Below, in pieces: positions 15,979 through 24,599 of a DNA stretch of 64,000 bases (positions within the stretch are counted from its first letter, which is position 1; the number at the start of each line of letters is the position of its first letter). This stretch comes from Micromonospora_J zhanjiangensis (lineage in GTDB: Bacteria; Actinomycetota; Actinomycetes; Mycobacteriales; Micromonosporaceae): positions 62,001-126,000 of the forward strand of contig NZ_JBHSBN010000010.1 of the NCBI RefSeq assembly GCF_042650605.1. The letters are read 5' to 3'. A model generated the notes under the pieces. That model saw nothing but the letters and a program-made list of their open reading frames with translations, searched no databases and was not told the DNA's origin. A program made the translations under genes and the position numbers.

Positions 15979-16979
15979 GCCAGCCCGAGCTGCTTGAGCA
16001 GATCCGCCACCGACTTGTCCTGGTCGGTGAGGAATGTCGCGAACTGGTCACCGGTGACGAACGCGTCGGTCCAACCCCGCTTCGTCAGCTCGGCCTTCCA
16101 CTCGTCCGAGTCGTGCATCTTGGTGAGCGCGTCCACCCAGACCTTCCGGTCCGCGTCGCTGATCCCCGGCGGCGCCACGATGCCCCGCCAGTTGGTGAAG
16201 ACCAGGTCGATCCCGGAACCCTTCAGCGTCGGCACGTCCTTCAACGCCCCGATCGGCTGCTCGCTGGTCACCGCCAGCACCCGGATCTGACCGGCCTCCA
16301 CCTGGTCCAGGAACTCGCCGAAGCCGCTGGCAGCGAAGGCCACCTTGCCGCCCAGCACCGCCGGCAGCAGCTCACCCCCGCCGTCGTACGAGACGAAGTT
16401 GACCTGCTTCGGATCGATCCCGACGGCCTTCGCGAGCTGCATCGGCAGCAGGTGGTCCGGGCCGCCGGGCGACGACCCGCCGCCGACCGTCACCGACTTC
16501 GGGTTGGCCTTCCAGGCCGCGACCAGGTCGGCGATCGACTTGTACGGCGAGTTCTTCGGCACCACGATCGCGCCGGCTTCCTCGATCAACTTCGCCAGCG
16601 GGGTGGTCTGGGTCAGCGTCGCGGCCGACTTCGACGTGTACGAGGCACCGACCACGCCCAGGCCCATCTGCATGGCCAGCTTGCCGTTGCCCTTCTCGTT
16701 CACCACCCGCTGCAGGCCGACCGTGCCGCCCGCACCCGGCAGGTTGAACACCTGCACCCCGGTGGCGATCTTCGCGTCCTCCATCACCTTCGCGGCAGTC
16801 CGGGCCGTGGTGTCGTACCCGCCGCCGGGCGTGTTCGGCACCATGATCCGCAGTCCGGTGGCGGGCTTGCCGTCACCGGCCGCCCCCGCGTCGTCCTTCT
16901 TCGCGGTCGCACCACACCCGCCGGCCGCGAGAACCGCGACAGCCAGGCCCGCCACCAGGGCGGTTCTCCGAGTTGCCAT
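15975..16979 (-). CDS. tctC: Tripartite tricarboxylate transporter substrate-binding lipoprotein
   Basis: A 334-residue solute-binding protein of the Bug/TctC family. The first 22 residues form a lipoprotein signal ending AAGGC (lipid-modified Cys22). The mature part has the family features RIMVPNTPGGGYDTTAR (carboxylate-binding loop), VFNLPGAGGTVGLQRV and VNFVSYDGGGELLPAVLGGKV. Members bind citrate, tricarballylate, dicarboxylates or aromatic acids; the ligand cannot be told. It leads the tctCBA operon, divergent from a CitA/CitB-type two-component system 100 bp away that probably senses the same acid. Confidence 0.93.
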   Translation of the reverse strand: MATRRTALVAGLAVAVLAAGGCGATAKKDDAGAAGDGKPATGLRIMVPNTPGGGYDTTARTAAKVMEDAKIATGVQVFNLPGAGGTVGLQRVVNEKGNGKLAMQMGLGVVGASYTSKSAATLTQTTPLAKLIEEAGAIVVPKNSPYKSIADLVAAWKANPKSVTVGGGSSPGGPDHLLPMQLAKAVGIDPKQVNFVSYDGGGELLPAVLGGKVAFAASGFGEFLDQVEAGQIRVLAVTSEQPIGALKDVPTLKGSGIDLVFTNWRGIVAPPGISDADRKVWVDALTKMHDSDEWKAELTKRGWTDAFVTGDQFATFLTDQDKSVADLLKQLGLA

Positions 16980-17078
16980 CTTGTTTCACTTTCATTTCGC
17001 AGGAGTTCGGCGGCATGATGATGGCCCCCCGGCGGGCACCGAGTCTGCCTTCTGTCAGCAGCGGAAATTGAGGTCTTT

Positions 17079-18710
17079 GTGGTCACGATCACCGGCCGCC
17101 GACGCACGCTGGCCAGCCAGCTGCTGGTGCTGCAGCTGGCGATCATCGTCGTGGTGCTGGTCGCCGTCGCCGCGGTGTCCCTGGCCCAGTCGGCCGCCAC
17201 GTTCGACCGGGTCGAGAGCCGCCGGGTCGCCGCCCTCGGTGAACAACTCGCCGTCCACCCGCTGCTGCGCGACCGGCTCGGCCGCCCCGCGCCGGCCGAG
17301 GCCGTCGCACCGCTGCTGCAGACCGTGCTCACCCAGGCCGGCGTCACCACCGTGACCGTCGCCGACGCCCGCGGCCAGGTGGTCAGCTCCACCGACCCCA
17401 CCCTGATCGGGTCACCCGTCGTCTTCGGCGACCCGGCCGTGGCCCGGGGCCGTAGCTGGGTCGGCGAACTGGACGTCAACGGATCCCGGGAACTGGTCGC
17501 CCAGGTGCCGGTGCTCGGCGACCGGGCCGGCAACCTCGGCCGCTACCTCGGCGCCGTGATCATCGGCGAGGCCGCGCCCACCTGGTCCGAACGCCTGGTC
17601 GGCGCCTCCTCGTACCTGATCGGCTACCTCGGCCTGGCCAGCGCCCTCGGGGTGGTCGGCTCCTGGCTGCTCGCCCGGCGGATCAAACGGCAGACCCTCG
17701 GCCTGGAACCCCGCGAGATCGCCGGCCTGGCCGAACACCGCGAGGCGCTGCTGCACGGCATCGCCGAGGGCGTCATCGCCCTCGACCCGCAGCTGCGGGT
17801 CACCCTGGTCAACGAGGTCGGCCGGCGGCTGCTCGACCTGCCCACCCACTGCCTCGGCCGCAGCCTCGCCGACCTCGGCGTCGAGGGTCGGCTCCGGGAC
17901 GTGCTGGCCGGCGCCGGCGGCGACCCGGACTCCCGCGACGACGTCGTCGTCCGCCGGGGCAAGGTGCTGGTGATGAACCGGATGACGGTCACCAAGGACG
18001 GCCGCCGGCTCGGCTCGGTCACCACCCTGCGGGACCGCACCGAACTGGCCCGGCTGGAACGCGAGATCGGCTCCTTCCGCAGCACCACCGAACTGCTCCG
18101 GGCCCAGGCCCACGAGTTCGCCAACCAACTGCACACCATCTCCGGCCTGATCCAGATCGGCGAGCACGACGAGGTGGTCCGCTACGTCGACGCGCTCAGC
18201 CGGCACCGCGCCTCGCTCGACCTCACCGTCACCAGCCGGATCCACGACACCGCCGTCGCCGCCCTGCTGATGGCCAAGTCCGCCCAGGCCGCCGAACGCC
18301 GGGTCGAACTGCGCGTCTCCGAACGCACCGGGCTGGACCGGCTCGACCCGGAGGCCTCCGCCGACGTGGCGACCGTCCTGGGTAACCTCGTCGACAACGC
18401 CCTGGAGGCGGTCACCGCCCCGGTCGGCGACGCCGCCGGCTGGGTCGAGGTGGAGCTGCGTCAGGACACCTCCAGCGTGGAGATCGCGGTCCGCGACTGC
18501 GGGCCCGGGGTGGCGCCCGAACTCGCCCAGGAGGTCTTCGCGCACGGCTTCACCACCAAGGCCGCCCGGGGTGGCGAACGCGGCATCGGCCTGGCCCTGA
18601 CCCGGCTGGTCTGCAAGCGCCGCGGCGGCGAGATCGCCGTGACCAACACCGACGAGGGCGCCATGTTCACCGCCCGGATGTCGATCACCACCCCGGCGGC
18701 CGTCGCATGA
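17079..18710 (+). CDS. CitA/DcuS-type sensor histidine kinase
   Basis: A 543-residue membrane kinase. Two transmembrane helices (about 14-36 and 170-195) flank an extracytoplasmic PAS-like carboxylate sensor with the helix ESRRVAALGEQLAVHPLL at its start. A cytoplasmic PAS follows (GIAEGVIALDPQLRVTLVN), then the phosphoacceptor segment RAQAHEFANQLHTISGLI and an HATPase domain (N-box LGNLVDNALEAV, G1 DCGPGVAPEL, G2 GERGIGLALTRLV). This matches kinases that sense citrate or C4-dicarboxylates. It is coupled to its response regulator (ATGA) and divergent from tctCBA, its likely target. GTG start preceded by GAGG. Confidence 0.93.
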   Translation: MVTITGRRRTLASQLLVLQLAIIVVVLVAVAAVSLAQSAATFDRVESRRVAALGEQLAVHPLLRDRLGRPAPAEAVAPLLQTVLTQAGVTTVTVADARGQVVSSTDPTLIGSPVVFGDPAVARGRSWVGELDVNGSRELVAQVPVLGDRAGNLGRYLGAVIIGEAAPTWSERLVGASSYLIGYLGLASALGVVGSWLLARRIKRQTLGLEPREIAGLAEHREALLHGIAEGVIALDPQLRVTLVNEVGRRLLDLPTHCLGRSLADLGVEGRLRDVLAGAGGDPDSRDDVVVRRGKVLVMNRMTVTKDGRRLGSVTTLRDRTELARLEREIGSFRSTTELLRAQAHEFANQLHTISGLIQIGEHDEVVRYVDALSRHRASLDLTVTSRIHDTAVAALLMAKSAQAAERRVELRVSERTGLDRLDPEASADVATVLGNLVDNALEAVTAPVGDAAGWVEVELRQDTSSVEIAVRDCGPGVAPELAQEVFAHGFTTKAARGGERGIGLALTRLVCKRRGGEIAVTNTDEGAMFTARMSITTPAAVA

Positions 18711-19381
18711 TCGACGTACTGGTGGTCGACGACGACTTCATGGTGGCCCGGATCCACCGCGGCTTCGTCGAACGCGTCGACGGGTTCCGGGTGGTCGGTG
18801 CCGCCAGCACCGGCGAGGAGGCGCTCGCCGCCGTCGACCGACTCCGCCCCGACCTGGTGCTGCTCGACCTCTACCTGCCCGACATGTTCGGCCTCGACGT
18901 GGTGACCCGGATGCGGGCCGCCGGCCACGACTGCGACATCCTGGTCATCAGCGCCGCCCGGGAAGCCGACGCCGTCCGCCGCGCGGTCCGCTACGGCGCG
19001 GTCAACTACCTGCTCAAGCCGTTCGGCTTCGACGAACTGCGGACCCGACTGGAGCAGTACGCCAACCGGCGCGACACGCTGCGCGCCACCGTGGTCAGCG
19101 ACCAGGCCGACGTCGACCGGGTGCTGTCCCGGGTCCGTAACCCGCCGGGCGCCGCCGCCCTGCCCCGCGGCCTCAGCCCGGAATCCGCCGAACTGGTCGA
19201 GCACGCGCTCCGGGACGCCGCCGGCACCCTCTCGGCGGCCGAGTGCGCGGGCCGGGTCGGCATGTCCCGGGTCAGCGCCCGCCGCTACCTGGAACACTTC
19301 GCCGACACCGGCCGCGCCGAGGTCACCCTCAAGTACGGCGCCGCCGGCCGCCCCGAACGCCGCTACTGCTGGCGCGGCTGA
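18707..19381 (+). CDS. CitB/DctR-type response regulator
   Basis: A 224-residue regulator: an N-terminal receiver domain with acidic cluster D8-D10, phosphoacceptor Asp54 in LLDLYLP and the Lys of NYLLKPFGF, followed by a linker and a C-terminal helix-turn-helix (TLSAAECAGRVGMSRVSARRYLEHF) typical of the CitB family. Its start overlaps the kinase stop. Context predicts that it activates the divergent tctCBA genes when the carboxylate is present. Confidence 0.93.
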   Translation: MIDVLVVDDDFMVARIHRGFVERVDGFRVVGAASTGEEALAAVDRLRPDLVLLDLYLPDMFGLDVVTRMRAAGHDCDILVISAAREADAVRRAVRYGAVNYLLKPFGFDELRTRLEQYANRRDTLRATVVSDQADVDRVLSRVRNPPGAAALPRGLSPESAELVEHALRDAAGTLSAAECAGRVGMSRVSARRYLEHFADTGRAEVTLKYGAAGRPERRYCWRG

Positions 19382-19514
19382 CCGGGGCTAACGGACGGGG
19401 ATCACCGCGACGGGGTATTGCTCGTATCGTTTCGGCTCGGCGGTGACCAGGGGCCGACCCATCGGCCATTCGGCATCGGGACGGCGCGCGTCGAACCTGT
19501 GCCCTTGGGGCATT

Positions 19515-19599
19515 TGGTGCGGAAGAGGGGACTTGAACCCCTACGCCCGAAGGCACGGGAATCTAAATCCCGCGCGTCTGCCGATTCCGCCACTTCCGC
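19515..19599 (-). tRNA. tRNA-Leu (TAG anticodon)
   Basis: On the minus strand a complete 85-nt class II tRNA begins GCGGAAGTGGCGGAATCGGC and ends CTTCCGCACCA, with the CCA encoded (19517-19515). The acceptor arms pair over seven bp, a long variable arm is present, and the anticodon loop ATTTAGA places TAG opposite 19563-19565. It reads CUA/CUN leucine codons. Confidence 0.96.
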
Positions 19600-19635
19600 T
19601 GGCCCCATGAGTCTAGAGCGTGCGAAGCACGAGGC

Positions 19636-20298
19636 TCAGAGCCGCTCCCGAGAATTCGCGGACTGCCGGGCCTGGGCTCCACATTCGACCTCGGATCGGA
19701 ACCGATAGAGGCGGACCCGCCACGGCCACCGCACGGCCGGACGCTTCGCCGTACTCGGCAGGCGCCTGCCGAGTGGGATGCCGGTCGGCGTTGTCGCCTC
19801 GTCGTCATAGATCACATCCGGTACGAGGCTGGCCGCACGGCGACTGCCCGCGTAGGTCGCAGTCTGGCTGTGACAGTTGGGGCACAGGAACCTGAGGTTG
19901 CGCGGTCGGTTGTCCAGGAAGTCGCCGTTGATGTGATCGACGTGCAGGGTCAGTGAGGCGCCCTGCCAGGTCGAACCGACGCCGCACCGCTCGCACTGCT
20001 CAGGCAAGCCGATCAGTCGAAGGGCACGTTTGAGTCGGTGGCCCGGCGTTCGCCGGGAACCCGGCGGCAGCTTGATCAACAGTTGCGGTGGAGTGAGGCG
20101 AGGGCCCGGTCTTCCGCGGTTGTGGGCGTTGCCGGTGAAGTGCGACGTGTCGATGCCGAGATGCCGCAACCGCCGACTGATGTGTGCGTGTGAGCCGCCG
20201 CTGATCCGTACGCCGAGGAGGCGCATCACCTCTGTCACGCTGTGGGCCTGGGCTGCGGCCTCCGCGAGCATCTCGGGTGTGTACTTGTATCTGACCAC
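19636..20298 (-). CDS. HNH endonuclease-like protein
   Basis: A 220-residue protein. Residues 1-60 look like a helix-turn-helix (YTPEMLAEAAAQAHSVTEVMRLLG). The C-terminal half has a zinc HNH fold: CERCGVG, then LTLHVDHINGDFLDNRPRNL and RFLCPNCHSQT, giving the ββα-metal His-Asn-His residues plus a four-Cys structural site. Similar genes occur in phages and as free-standing nucleases. The GTG at 20298 gives VVRYKYTPEMLAE; a longer upstream frame is unsupported. It lies 36 bp downstream of the tRNA-Leu gene and might be a mobile-type insertion beside it, which is inference. Confidence 0.75.
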   Translation of the reverse strand: MVRYKYTPEMLAEAAAQAHSVTEVMRLLGVRISGGSHAHISRRLRHLGIDTSHFTGNAHNRGRPGPRLTPPQLLIKLPPGSRRTPGHRLKRALRLIGLPEQCERCGVGSTWQGASLTLHVDHINGDFLDNRPRNLRFLCPNCHSQTATYAGSRRAASLVPDVIYDDEATTPTGIPLGRRLPSTAKRPAVRWPWRVRLYRFRSEVECGAQARQSANSRERL

Positions 20299-20357
20299 GC
20301 ACGCACCGTAGCGTCCGGCTACGACATTTCTCGTGGCCGGACGCCGCCGCCGCGGCC

Positions 20358-20834
20358 TCAGTCCAGGCCCAGGTCCTTGCGGAGCTTCGCGACGTGGCCG
20401 GTGGCCTTGACGTTGTACAGCGCCTTCTCGATCCGCCCCTGCTCGTCGATGACGAACGTCGAGCGGATCACCCCGGTCACCGTCTTGCCGTAGAGCTGCT
20501 TCTCGCCGTACGCGCCGTACGCGGTGAGCACCGTCTTGTCCTCGTCCGACACCAGCGGGAAGGTGATCGCGTCGTGCTCCCGGAACTTCGCGAGCTTGGC
20601 CGGCTTGTCGGGGGAGATGCCGACCACCTCGTAGCCGGCGGCCTGGAGTGAGGCGAGCGAGTCGCGGAAGTCGCACGCCTGCTTGGTGCAGCCGGGGGTC
20701 ATCGCGGCCGGGTAGGCGTACAGGATGACCTTGCGGCCGCGGAGGCCGGCGAGCGAGACCTTGTCGCCGGTGTCGGTGGGCAGGTCGAAGGCCGGTGCGG
20801 CGTCGCCGGGCGCGAGGCGGTTGGGCGCGGTCAT
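20358..20834 (-). CDS. bcp: Thioredoxin-dependent thiol peroxidase (Bcp/PrxQ)
   Basis: A 158-residue peroxiredoxin that reduces hydroperoxides. The peroxidatic Cys sits in YPAAMTPGCTKQACDFRD; the second Cys five residues later (CTKQAC) is the resolving residue of the PrxQ type. Other motifs: GDAAPAFDLPTDTG and GVIRSTFVIDEQG. The ATG at 20834 (MTAPNRLAPGD) matches the family; an upstream in-frame start would add eight residues. Confidence 0.95.
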   Translation of the reverse strand: MTAPNRLAPGDAAPAFDLPTDTGDKVSLAGLRGRKVILYAYPAAMTPGCTKQACDFRDSLASLQAAGYEVVGISPDKPAKLAKFREHDAITFPLVSDEDKTVLTAYGAYGEKQLYGKTVTGVIRSTFVIDEQGRIEKALYNVKATGHVAKLRKDLGLD

Positions 20835-20844
20835 GTCGGAAACC

Positions 20845-21819
20845 CTACCGCTCGGCACCGACGAGCAGCGCCTCCGCCGCGGCGGTACGGGCGTAGAGCA
20901 GGTACCGGCCGGTCCGGTATCCGGTGACCAGTCCGGCGTCGCGCAGCGCGGTGAGGTGCTGGGAGACGGTGCCGGCGGTCAGGTCGCAGCGCCCGGCCAG
21001 TTCGGTGGTGGACGCCGGTACGGCCAGTTCGTGCAGCAGGGTGGCCCGGGTCCGGCCGAGCACCCGCCCCAACGCCGCGTCGGCCGGTCGGTTCGGGCGT
21101 TCCCACAGGGTGCCGACCGCGCCGGCCGGGTAGCGCAGCACGGGCTGCCCGTACGTGCCGAGGTTGGTGAAGATCCGTGGGCCACCGAAGACGGTGGGGA
21201 CCAGCAGCAGTCCCGAGCCGTCGAGTCGCACGGTGCCGGACGTGCTGAACAGGTCGACCCGCAGCGTGTCGTCGACCAGCCGGACGTACGGGTTGAGCTG
21301 GTTGAGCAGGCCGTGTACGCCGTCGCCGGCCATCCGCCGGGCGCCGATCAGCACCTCCCGGTCCAGCAGGGTGGACATCCGCGGCCAGTACGGCGCGACG
21401 GCGGCGTCGAAGTAGACCCGGATGGCGTCGGCGAGCCGGGCGAGTCCGGCGGGCGGGTCGGCGTACAGGTCGGCGAGCCCGGCCGGGCGCGGTCCGGGCC
21501 GCTGGTCGAGGTCGGCGCGGACCAGGTCGGGCGGGGTGGTGACCAGGGCGGCGAGTTCCAGCTCCAGGGTGGGGCGGCTGGTGGCCGGTGGCGGGCAGAC
21601 GAAGCTCGGGATCACCCGGGCCGGCACCGGGATCAGGTCGCCGAACGGCCGCCAGTCCACCTCGGCCAGCCGGGGTCCGGCCCGGTCGGCCCAGGGCAGG
21701 TGCTGCGGGAACCGTCGCGGGTTGTTGATCACCCGCACGCTGGCGACGGCCTCCCACAGGGGTGAGACGGCGAACCGGACGTTGGCCAGATCCCGGACGC
21801 CCAGACCGACCCGCAGCAC
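20845..21819 (-). CDS. ArsR-family regulator with large N-terminal domain
   Basis: About 324 residues. The C-terminal 85 form a winged helix of ArsR type (ASTTELAGRCDLTAGTVSQH and LTALRDAGLVTGYRTGRYL). The N-terminal 230 residues belong to the DUF5937-like domain found on many actinobacterial ArsR proteins (WEAVASVRVINNPRRFPQHLPW). GTG at 21819 is chosen because GGGAGG lies seven nt upstream; the longer TTG-started frame has none. It is divergent from an MFS exporter with a 74-bp gap, so it probably represses that gene. A broken paralogue is at 39.4-39.9 kb. Confidence 0.88.
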   Translation of the reverse strand: MLRVGLGVRDLANVRFAVSPLWEAVASVRVINNPRRFPQHLPWADRAGPRLAEVDWRPFGDLIPVPARVIPSFVCPPPATSRPTLELELAALVTTPPDLVRADLDQRPGPRPAGLADLYADPPAGLARLADAIRVYFDAAVAPYWPRMSTLLDREVLIGARRMAGDGVHGLLNQLNPYVRLVDDTLRVDLFSTSGTVRLDGSGLLLVPTVFGGPRIFTNLGTYGQPVLRYPAGAVGTLWERPNRPADAALGRVLGRTRATLLHELAVPASTTELAGRCDLTAGTVSQHLTALRDAGLVTGYRTGRYLLYARTAAAEALLVGAER

Positions 21820-21893
21820 CGGCGTACCTCCCGTGGATTCGGCGAGGGTCAAATTTATCGCCGTCGGTCCGGTCGGTCGGCAGCCTGACCGGC

Positions 21894-23234
21894 ATGACGA
21901 TCACCACTCCGCCCGCGCGGGCGCCGGGTCCGACCAGGGCCGCCGGCTGGCCGCGTCCGTTCCGATTCCTGTACGCCGCGAGCCTGCTGGACGGCCTCGG
22001 GTACCAGGTCAGTTTCCTGTCGGTCCCGGTGCTCGCGGTGGCCGTGCTGGACGCCGGCCCCGGTCAGGTGGGCCTGTTGGGCATGTTGAGCACCGTCGCC
22101 TTCCTGCTGATCGGGTTGCCGGCCGGAGTCTGGGTGGACCGGCTGCCCCGGCGTACCGTGCTGCTGGTCGCAGAGCTGGGCCGGGCGGCGTTGTTCGCCT
22201 CGGTGCCGCTGGCCTGGTGGGCCGGCGCGCTGACCGTCGGCCAGATGTACGTGGTGGTGGCACTGGTCGGGGTCGGCACGGTCTTCGCGGACGTGGCGGC
22301 GCAGAGCTACCTGCCGGAGCTGGTCGGCTGGGACCGGCTGATCGGGGCGAACGCGGTGCTGGTCAGCACGGGTGGCGTCCTGCAGATCGCCGGCCGGGGG
22401 TTCGGCGGGCTGCTCGTCCAGGCGGTCGGCGCGCCGGTGGCGGTGGCGCTCAACGCGGTCACGTACCTGCTGTCGGCGGGCCTGATCGCCCGGCTGTGTC
22501 CGAACCCGGCCGCCGCGCCGGTGCCGGGCGGCGTCCCGGCGTCGGCAGCGGTGGGTGCGTCGGGTCGGCCCGGGACCGTCGCGCCGGTGCCGGACCGGTC
22601 CCGGCGGGTGGGCGGTGGCTTCGGCCGGCAGCTCGCCGAAGGGCTGCGGCACGTGTTGGGCAATCCGTTGCTGCGGCCCTTGGTGCTGTCGAACACCCTC
22701 ACCAACCTGACCATGCAGCTGATGACGGTGATGCTGCCGGTGGTGTTCCTGCGGGATCTCGGTCTGGGCGCGGGGGTGCTCGGCGCGTTCCTCGGCTGCG
22801 GCGGGGTGGGCGCGCTGCTCGGTTCGCTCGTCGCCCGGCCGCTCGCGGCCCGGATCGGGTACGGCCGGGCGTTGTGGCTGCCCGGGTTGCTGGTGGCCCC
22901 GACGGCCGCGCTGGTGCCGTTGGTGGACGGCGGGCCGCGGCTGTGGTTGGCCGGGTTCGGGTGGCTGGCGTTGGCCTGGCGGACCGGGATCGGCAACGTG
23001 GTCGGGGTCAGTTTCCGGCAGCGGGCCACCCCGGACGCGTTGCTCGGCCGGATGAACGCGACGTTCCGGTTCCTGCTCACCGGCGCCCTGGCGGTGGGGG
23101 CGGGGCTGGCCGGCCTGCTCGGCGCGTACGGGAGCGTCCGTACCTCGCTCTGGTTGGGTGCCGCCGGTGCGGCGTCGAGCTGGCTGCCGGTCTTCTGCTC
23201 CCGCCTGCGCTCCCGTCGCGAGTTGCCCGACTGA
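21894..23234 (+). CDS. Major facilitator superfamily exporter
   Basis: A 446-residue integral membrane protein with about 12 hydrophobic segments. The signature between helices 2 and 3 is GLPAGVWVDRLPRRTVLL, and the first helices read RFLYAASLLDGLGYQVSFLSV. It belongs to the MFS drug/macrolide efflux subgroup (MefA/enterobactin exporter-like). The divergent ArsR regulator probably controls it. Substrate cannot be deduced. Confidence 0.9.
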   Translation: MTITTPPARAPGPTRAAGWPRPFRFLYAASLLDGLGYQVSFLSVPVLAVAVLDAGPGQVGLLGMLSTVAFLLIGLPAGVWVDRLPRRTVLLVAELGRAALFASVPLAWWAGALTVGQMYVVVALVGVGTVFADVAAQSYLPELVGWDRLIGANAVLVSTGGVLQIAGRGFGGLLVQAVGAPVAVALNAVTYLLSAGLIARLCPNPAAAPVPGGVPASAAVGASGRPGTVAPVPDRSRRVGGGFGRQLAEGLRHVLGNPLLRPLVLSNTLTNLTMQLMTVMLPVVFLRDLGLGAGVLGAFLGCGGVGALLGSLVARPLAARIGYGRALWLPGLLVAPTAALVPLVDGGPRLWLAGFGWLALAWRTGIGNVVGVSFRQRATPDALLGRMNATFRFLLTGALAVGAGLAGLLGAYGSVRTSLWLGAAGAASSWLPVFCSRLRSRRELPD

Positions 23235-23296
23235 CCGACGGCTCGTCCGTTCCGTCGGTCACAAGATCGACGGTGCGTCTCGCGTCCTGCCGGTGG

Positions 23297-23319
23297 TTGT
23301 TGCAAGATGTTGGCAACAA
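23297..23319 (+). promoter_or_regulatory. Nur (nickel uptake regulator) box overlapping the cbiM promoter
   Basis: TTGTTGC-N9-GCAACAA is a perfect dyad. Its core TTGCAA-N5-TGGCAA (23300-23316) fits the published Streptomyces Nur box tTGCaa-N5-ttGCAA. A -35-like TTGGCA (23310-23315) lies inside the box, with TAGGCT (23334-23339) 18 nt downstream as a -10, so bound Nur would block RNA polymerase when nickel is plentiful. The box identity rests on memory of the consensus. Confidence 0.7.
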
Positions 23320-23396
23320 GGATTCGGTCCCAATAGGCTGAGGCGTCGGTGCGGACGGCCCGGCCGGGCAGGGGAGGTCGCGTGAAGACGCTCGCG

Positions 23397-24194
23397 ATGC
23401 ATATCTCGAACGGGATCATCAACGGTCCGGTCGCCGCGTTGTACGCGGCCTTCGCGCTGGCGGTGCTCGCGCTCTGCGTCCTGCGTGGCCGGCGCGACCT
23501 CGACGACCGGCTGGCGCCGATGGCCGGGCTGGTCGCCGCGTTCATCTTCGCCGTACAGATGATCAACTTTCCGATCTTCACCGGTGCCGTCAGTGGTCAC
23601 CTGCTCGGCGGCGCGCTCGCCGCGATGCTGGTCGGGCCGTGGGTGGGCGCGCTCTGCGTGGCCGTGGTGCTGGTCGTGCAGTCGCTGGTCTTCGGCGACG
23701 GCGGGGTCGCGATGCTCGGCCTCAACATCAGCAACATGGCGATCATCGGCACCGCCGCGGCGTACCTGTTGATCGCGCTGCTGCTGCGGGTGCTGCCGCG
23801 GACCCGGACCGGCCTGGCGGTGACCGCCTTCGTGGCCTCGGTGGTCAGCGTGCTGGCCGCCTCGCAGGGCTTCATCCTGCAGTACTGGTTGGGCGGCACC
23901 ACCGACCTCGGCGGCGGCCTGGCCGGGCTGGCCGGCACGATGGCCGGCGTGCACCTGCTGATCGGCATCGGCGAGGGCCTGATCACCGCGACCACCGTGG
24001 TCACCGTCGCGAAGGTCCGCCCCGACCTGGTCTACGCCCTGCGCGGCCTGCGCCGGACCGCGCCGGAAGCGTCGCCGCCGGGCGCGTCGGGGTCCGGCAC
24101 CTCGCCGGTACGCCCGCAGCCCGCGCCCCCGCAGCAGCCGGTCACCGGCACCGGTCCGGCCGCGTCGACGACGGCCGCGGGAGGTGCCCGGTGA
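23397..24194 (+). CDS. cbiM: ECF-type nickel/cobalt transporter, substrate-binding membrane subunit
   Basis: A 265-residue S-component with about seven helices and a Pro/Ala/Thr-rich tail. In the family the metal is held by the amino group of Met1, His2 and a His near 67; here the ATG at 23397 gives MHISNGIING and His68 in GAVSGHLLGG, so all ligands are present. GGGGAGG at 23371-23377 better fits a GTG at 23382, which would add five residues and bury the ligand. The Nur box upstream favours nickel over cobalt. First gene of cbiMNQO. Confidence 0.9.
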   Translation: MHISNGIINGPVAALYAAFALAVLALCVLRGRRDLDDRLAPMAGLVAAFIFAVQMINFPIFTGAVSGHLLGGALAAMLVGPWVGALCVAVVLVVQSLVFGDGGVAMLGLNISNMAIIGTAAAYLLIALLLRVLPRTRTGLAVTAFVASVVSVLAASQGFILQYWLGGTTDLGGGLAGLAGTMAGVHLLIGIGEGLITATTVVTVAKVRPDLVYALRGLRRTAPEASPPGASGSGTSPVRPQPAPPQQPVTGTGPAASTTAAGGAR

Positions 24195-24589
24195 CCCGGC
24201 GGTGGGGGTTCCTGGTCGGCGGCCTGCTGGTCGCGCTGCTGCTGGCCGGGGTGGTGAGCAACTTCGCCTCGCCGCACCCGGACGGGCTGGACTCGTCGCT
24301 GCGCCAGGGCTGCACGGTCGACGCCGAGGATCACGTCACCGGTGGCAGTTGCCCCGCCCAGCGGGCCAGGGACCACGAACTCGGCGGGCCGCTGGCCGAC
24401 TACGGCATCAAGGGGATCGACAACCCGTACCTGTCCACCGGGCTGTCCGGGGTGATCGGCGTCCTGCTGACCTTCGCCATCGGCGGCGGCGTCTTCTGGC
24501 TGGTCCGCCGGCGCGGCCCGGCCACCCCGGACGAGGCGCCGGCGGTCGCGGGCGAGGCGCCGGCGGTGGACGACCGCCGGGCGGGCTAG
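24191..24589 (+). CDS. cbiN: PDGLE-domain (CbiN/NikN-like) transporter subunit
   Basis: A 132-residue protein with two helices: an N-terminal one (WGFLVGGLLVALLLAGVV) and one near residues 85-105 (VIGVLLTFAIGGGVFWLV). The extracytoplasmic loop starts with the conserved ASPHPDGLDSSL, the PDGLE-type motif of CbiN/NikN. The loop contains two Cys (QGCTVDAE and GGSCPAQ). It pairs with CbiM to build the metal-loading unit. GTG start overlaps the cbiM stop. Confidence 0.88.
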   Translation: MTRRWGFLVGGLLVALLLAGVVSNFASPHPDGLDSSLRQGCTVDAEDHVTGGSCPAQRARDHELGGPLADYGIKGIDNPYLSTGLSGVIGVLLTFAIGGGVFWLVRRRGPATPDEAPAVAGEAPAVDDRRAG

Positions 24590-24599
24590 GCCGGCCGGG

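Noticed and set aside
23235..23396. Cobalamin riboswitch before cbiM
   Set aside because: Only about 160 bp are available and no B12-box-like sequence was seen; a Nur-type dyad explains regulation better.
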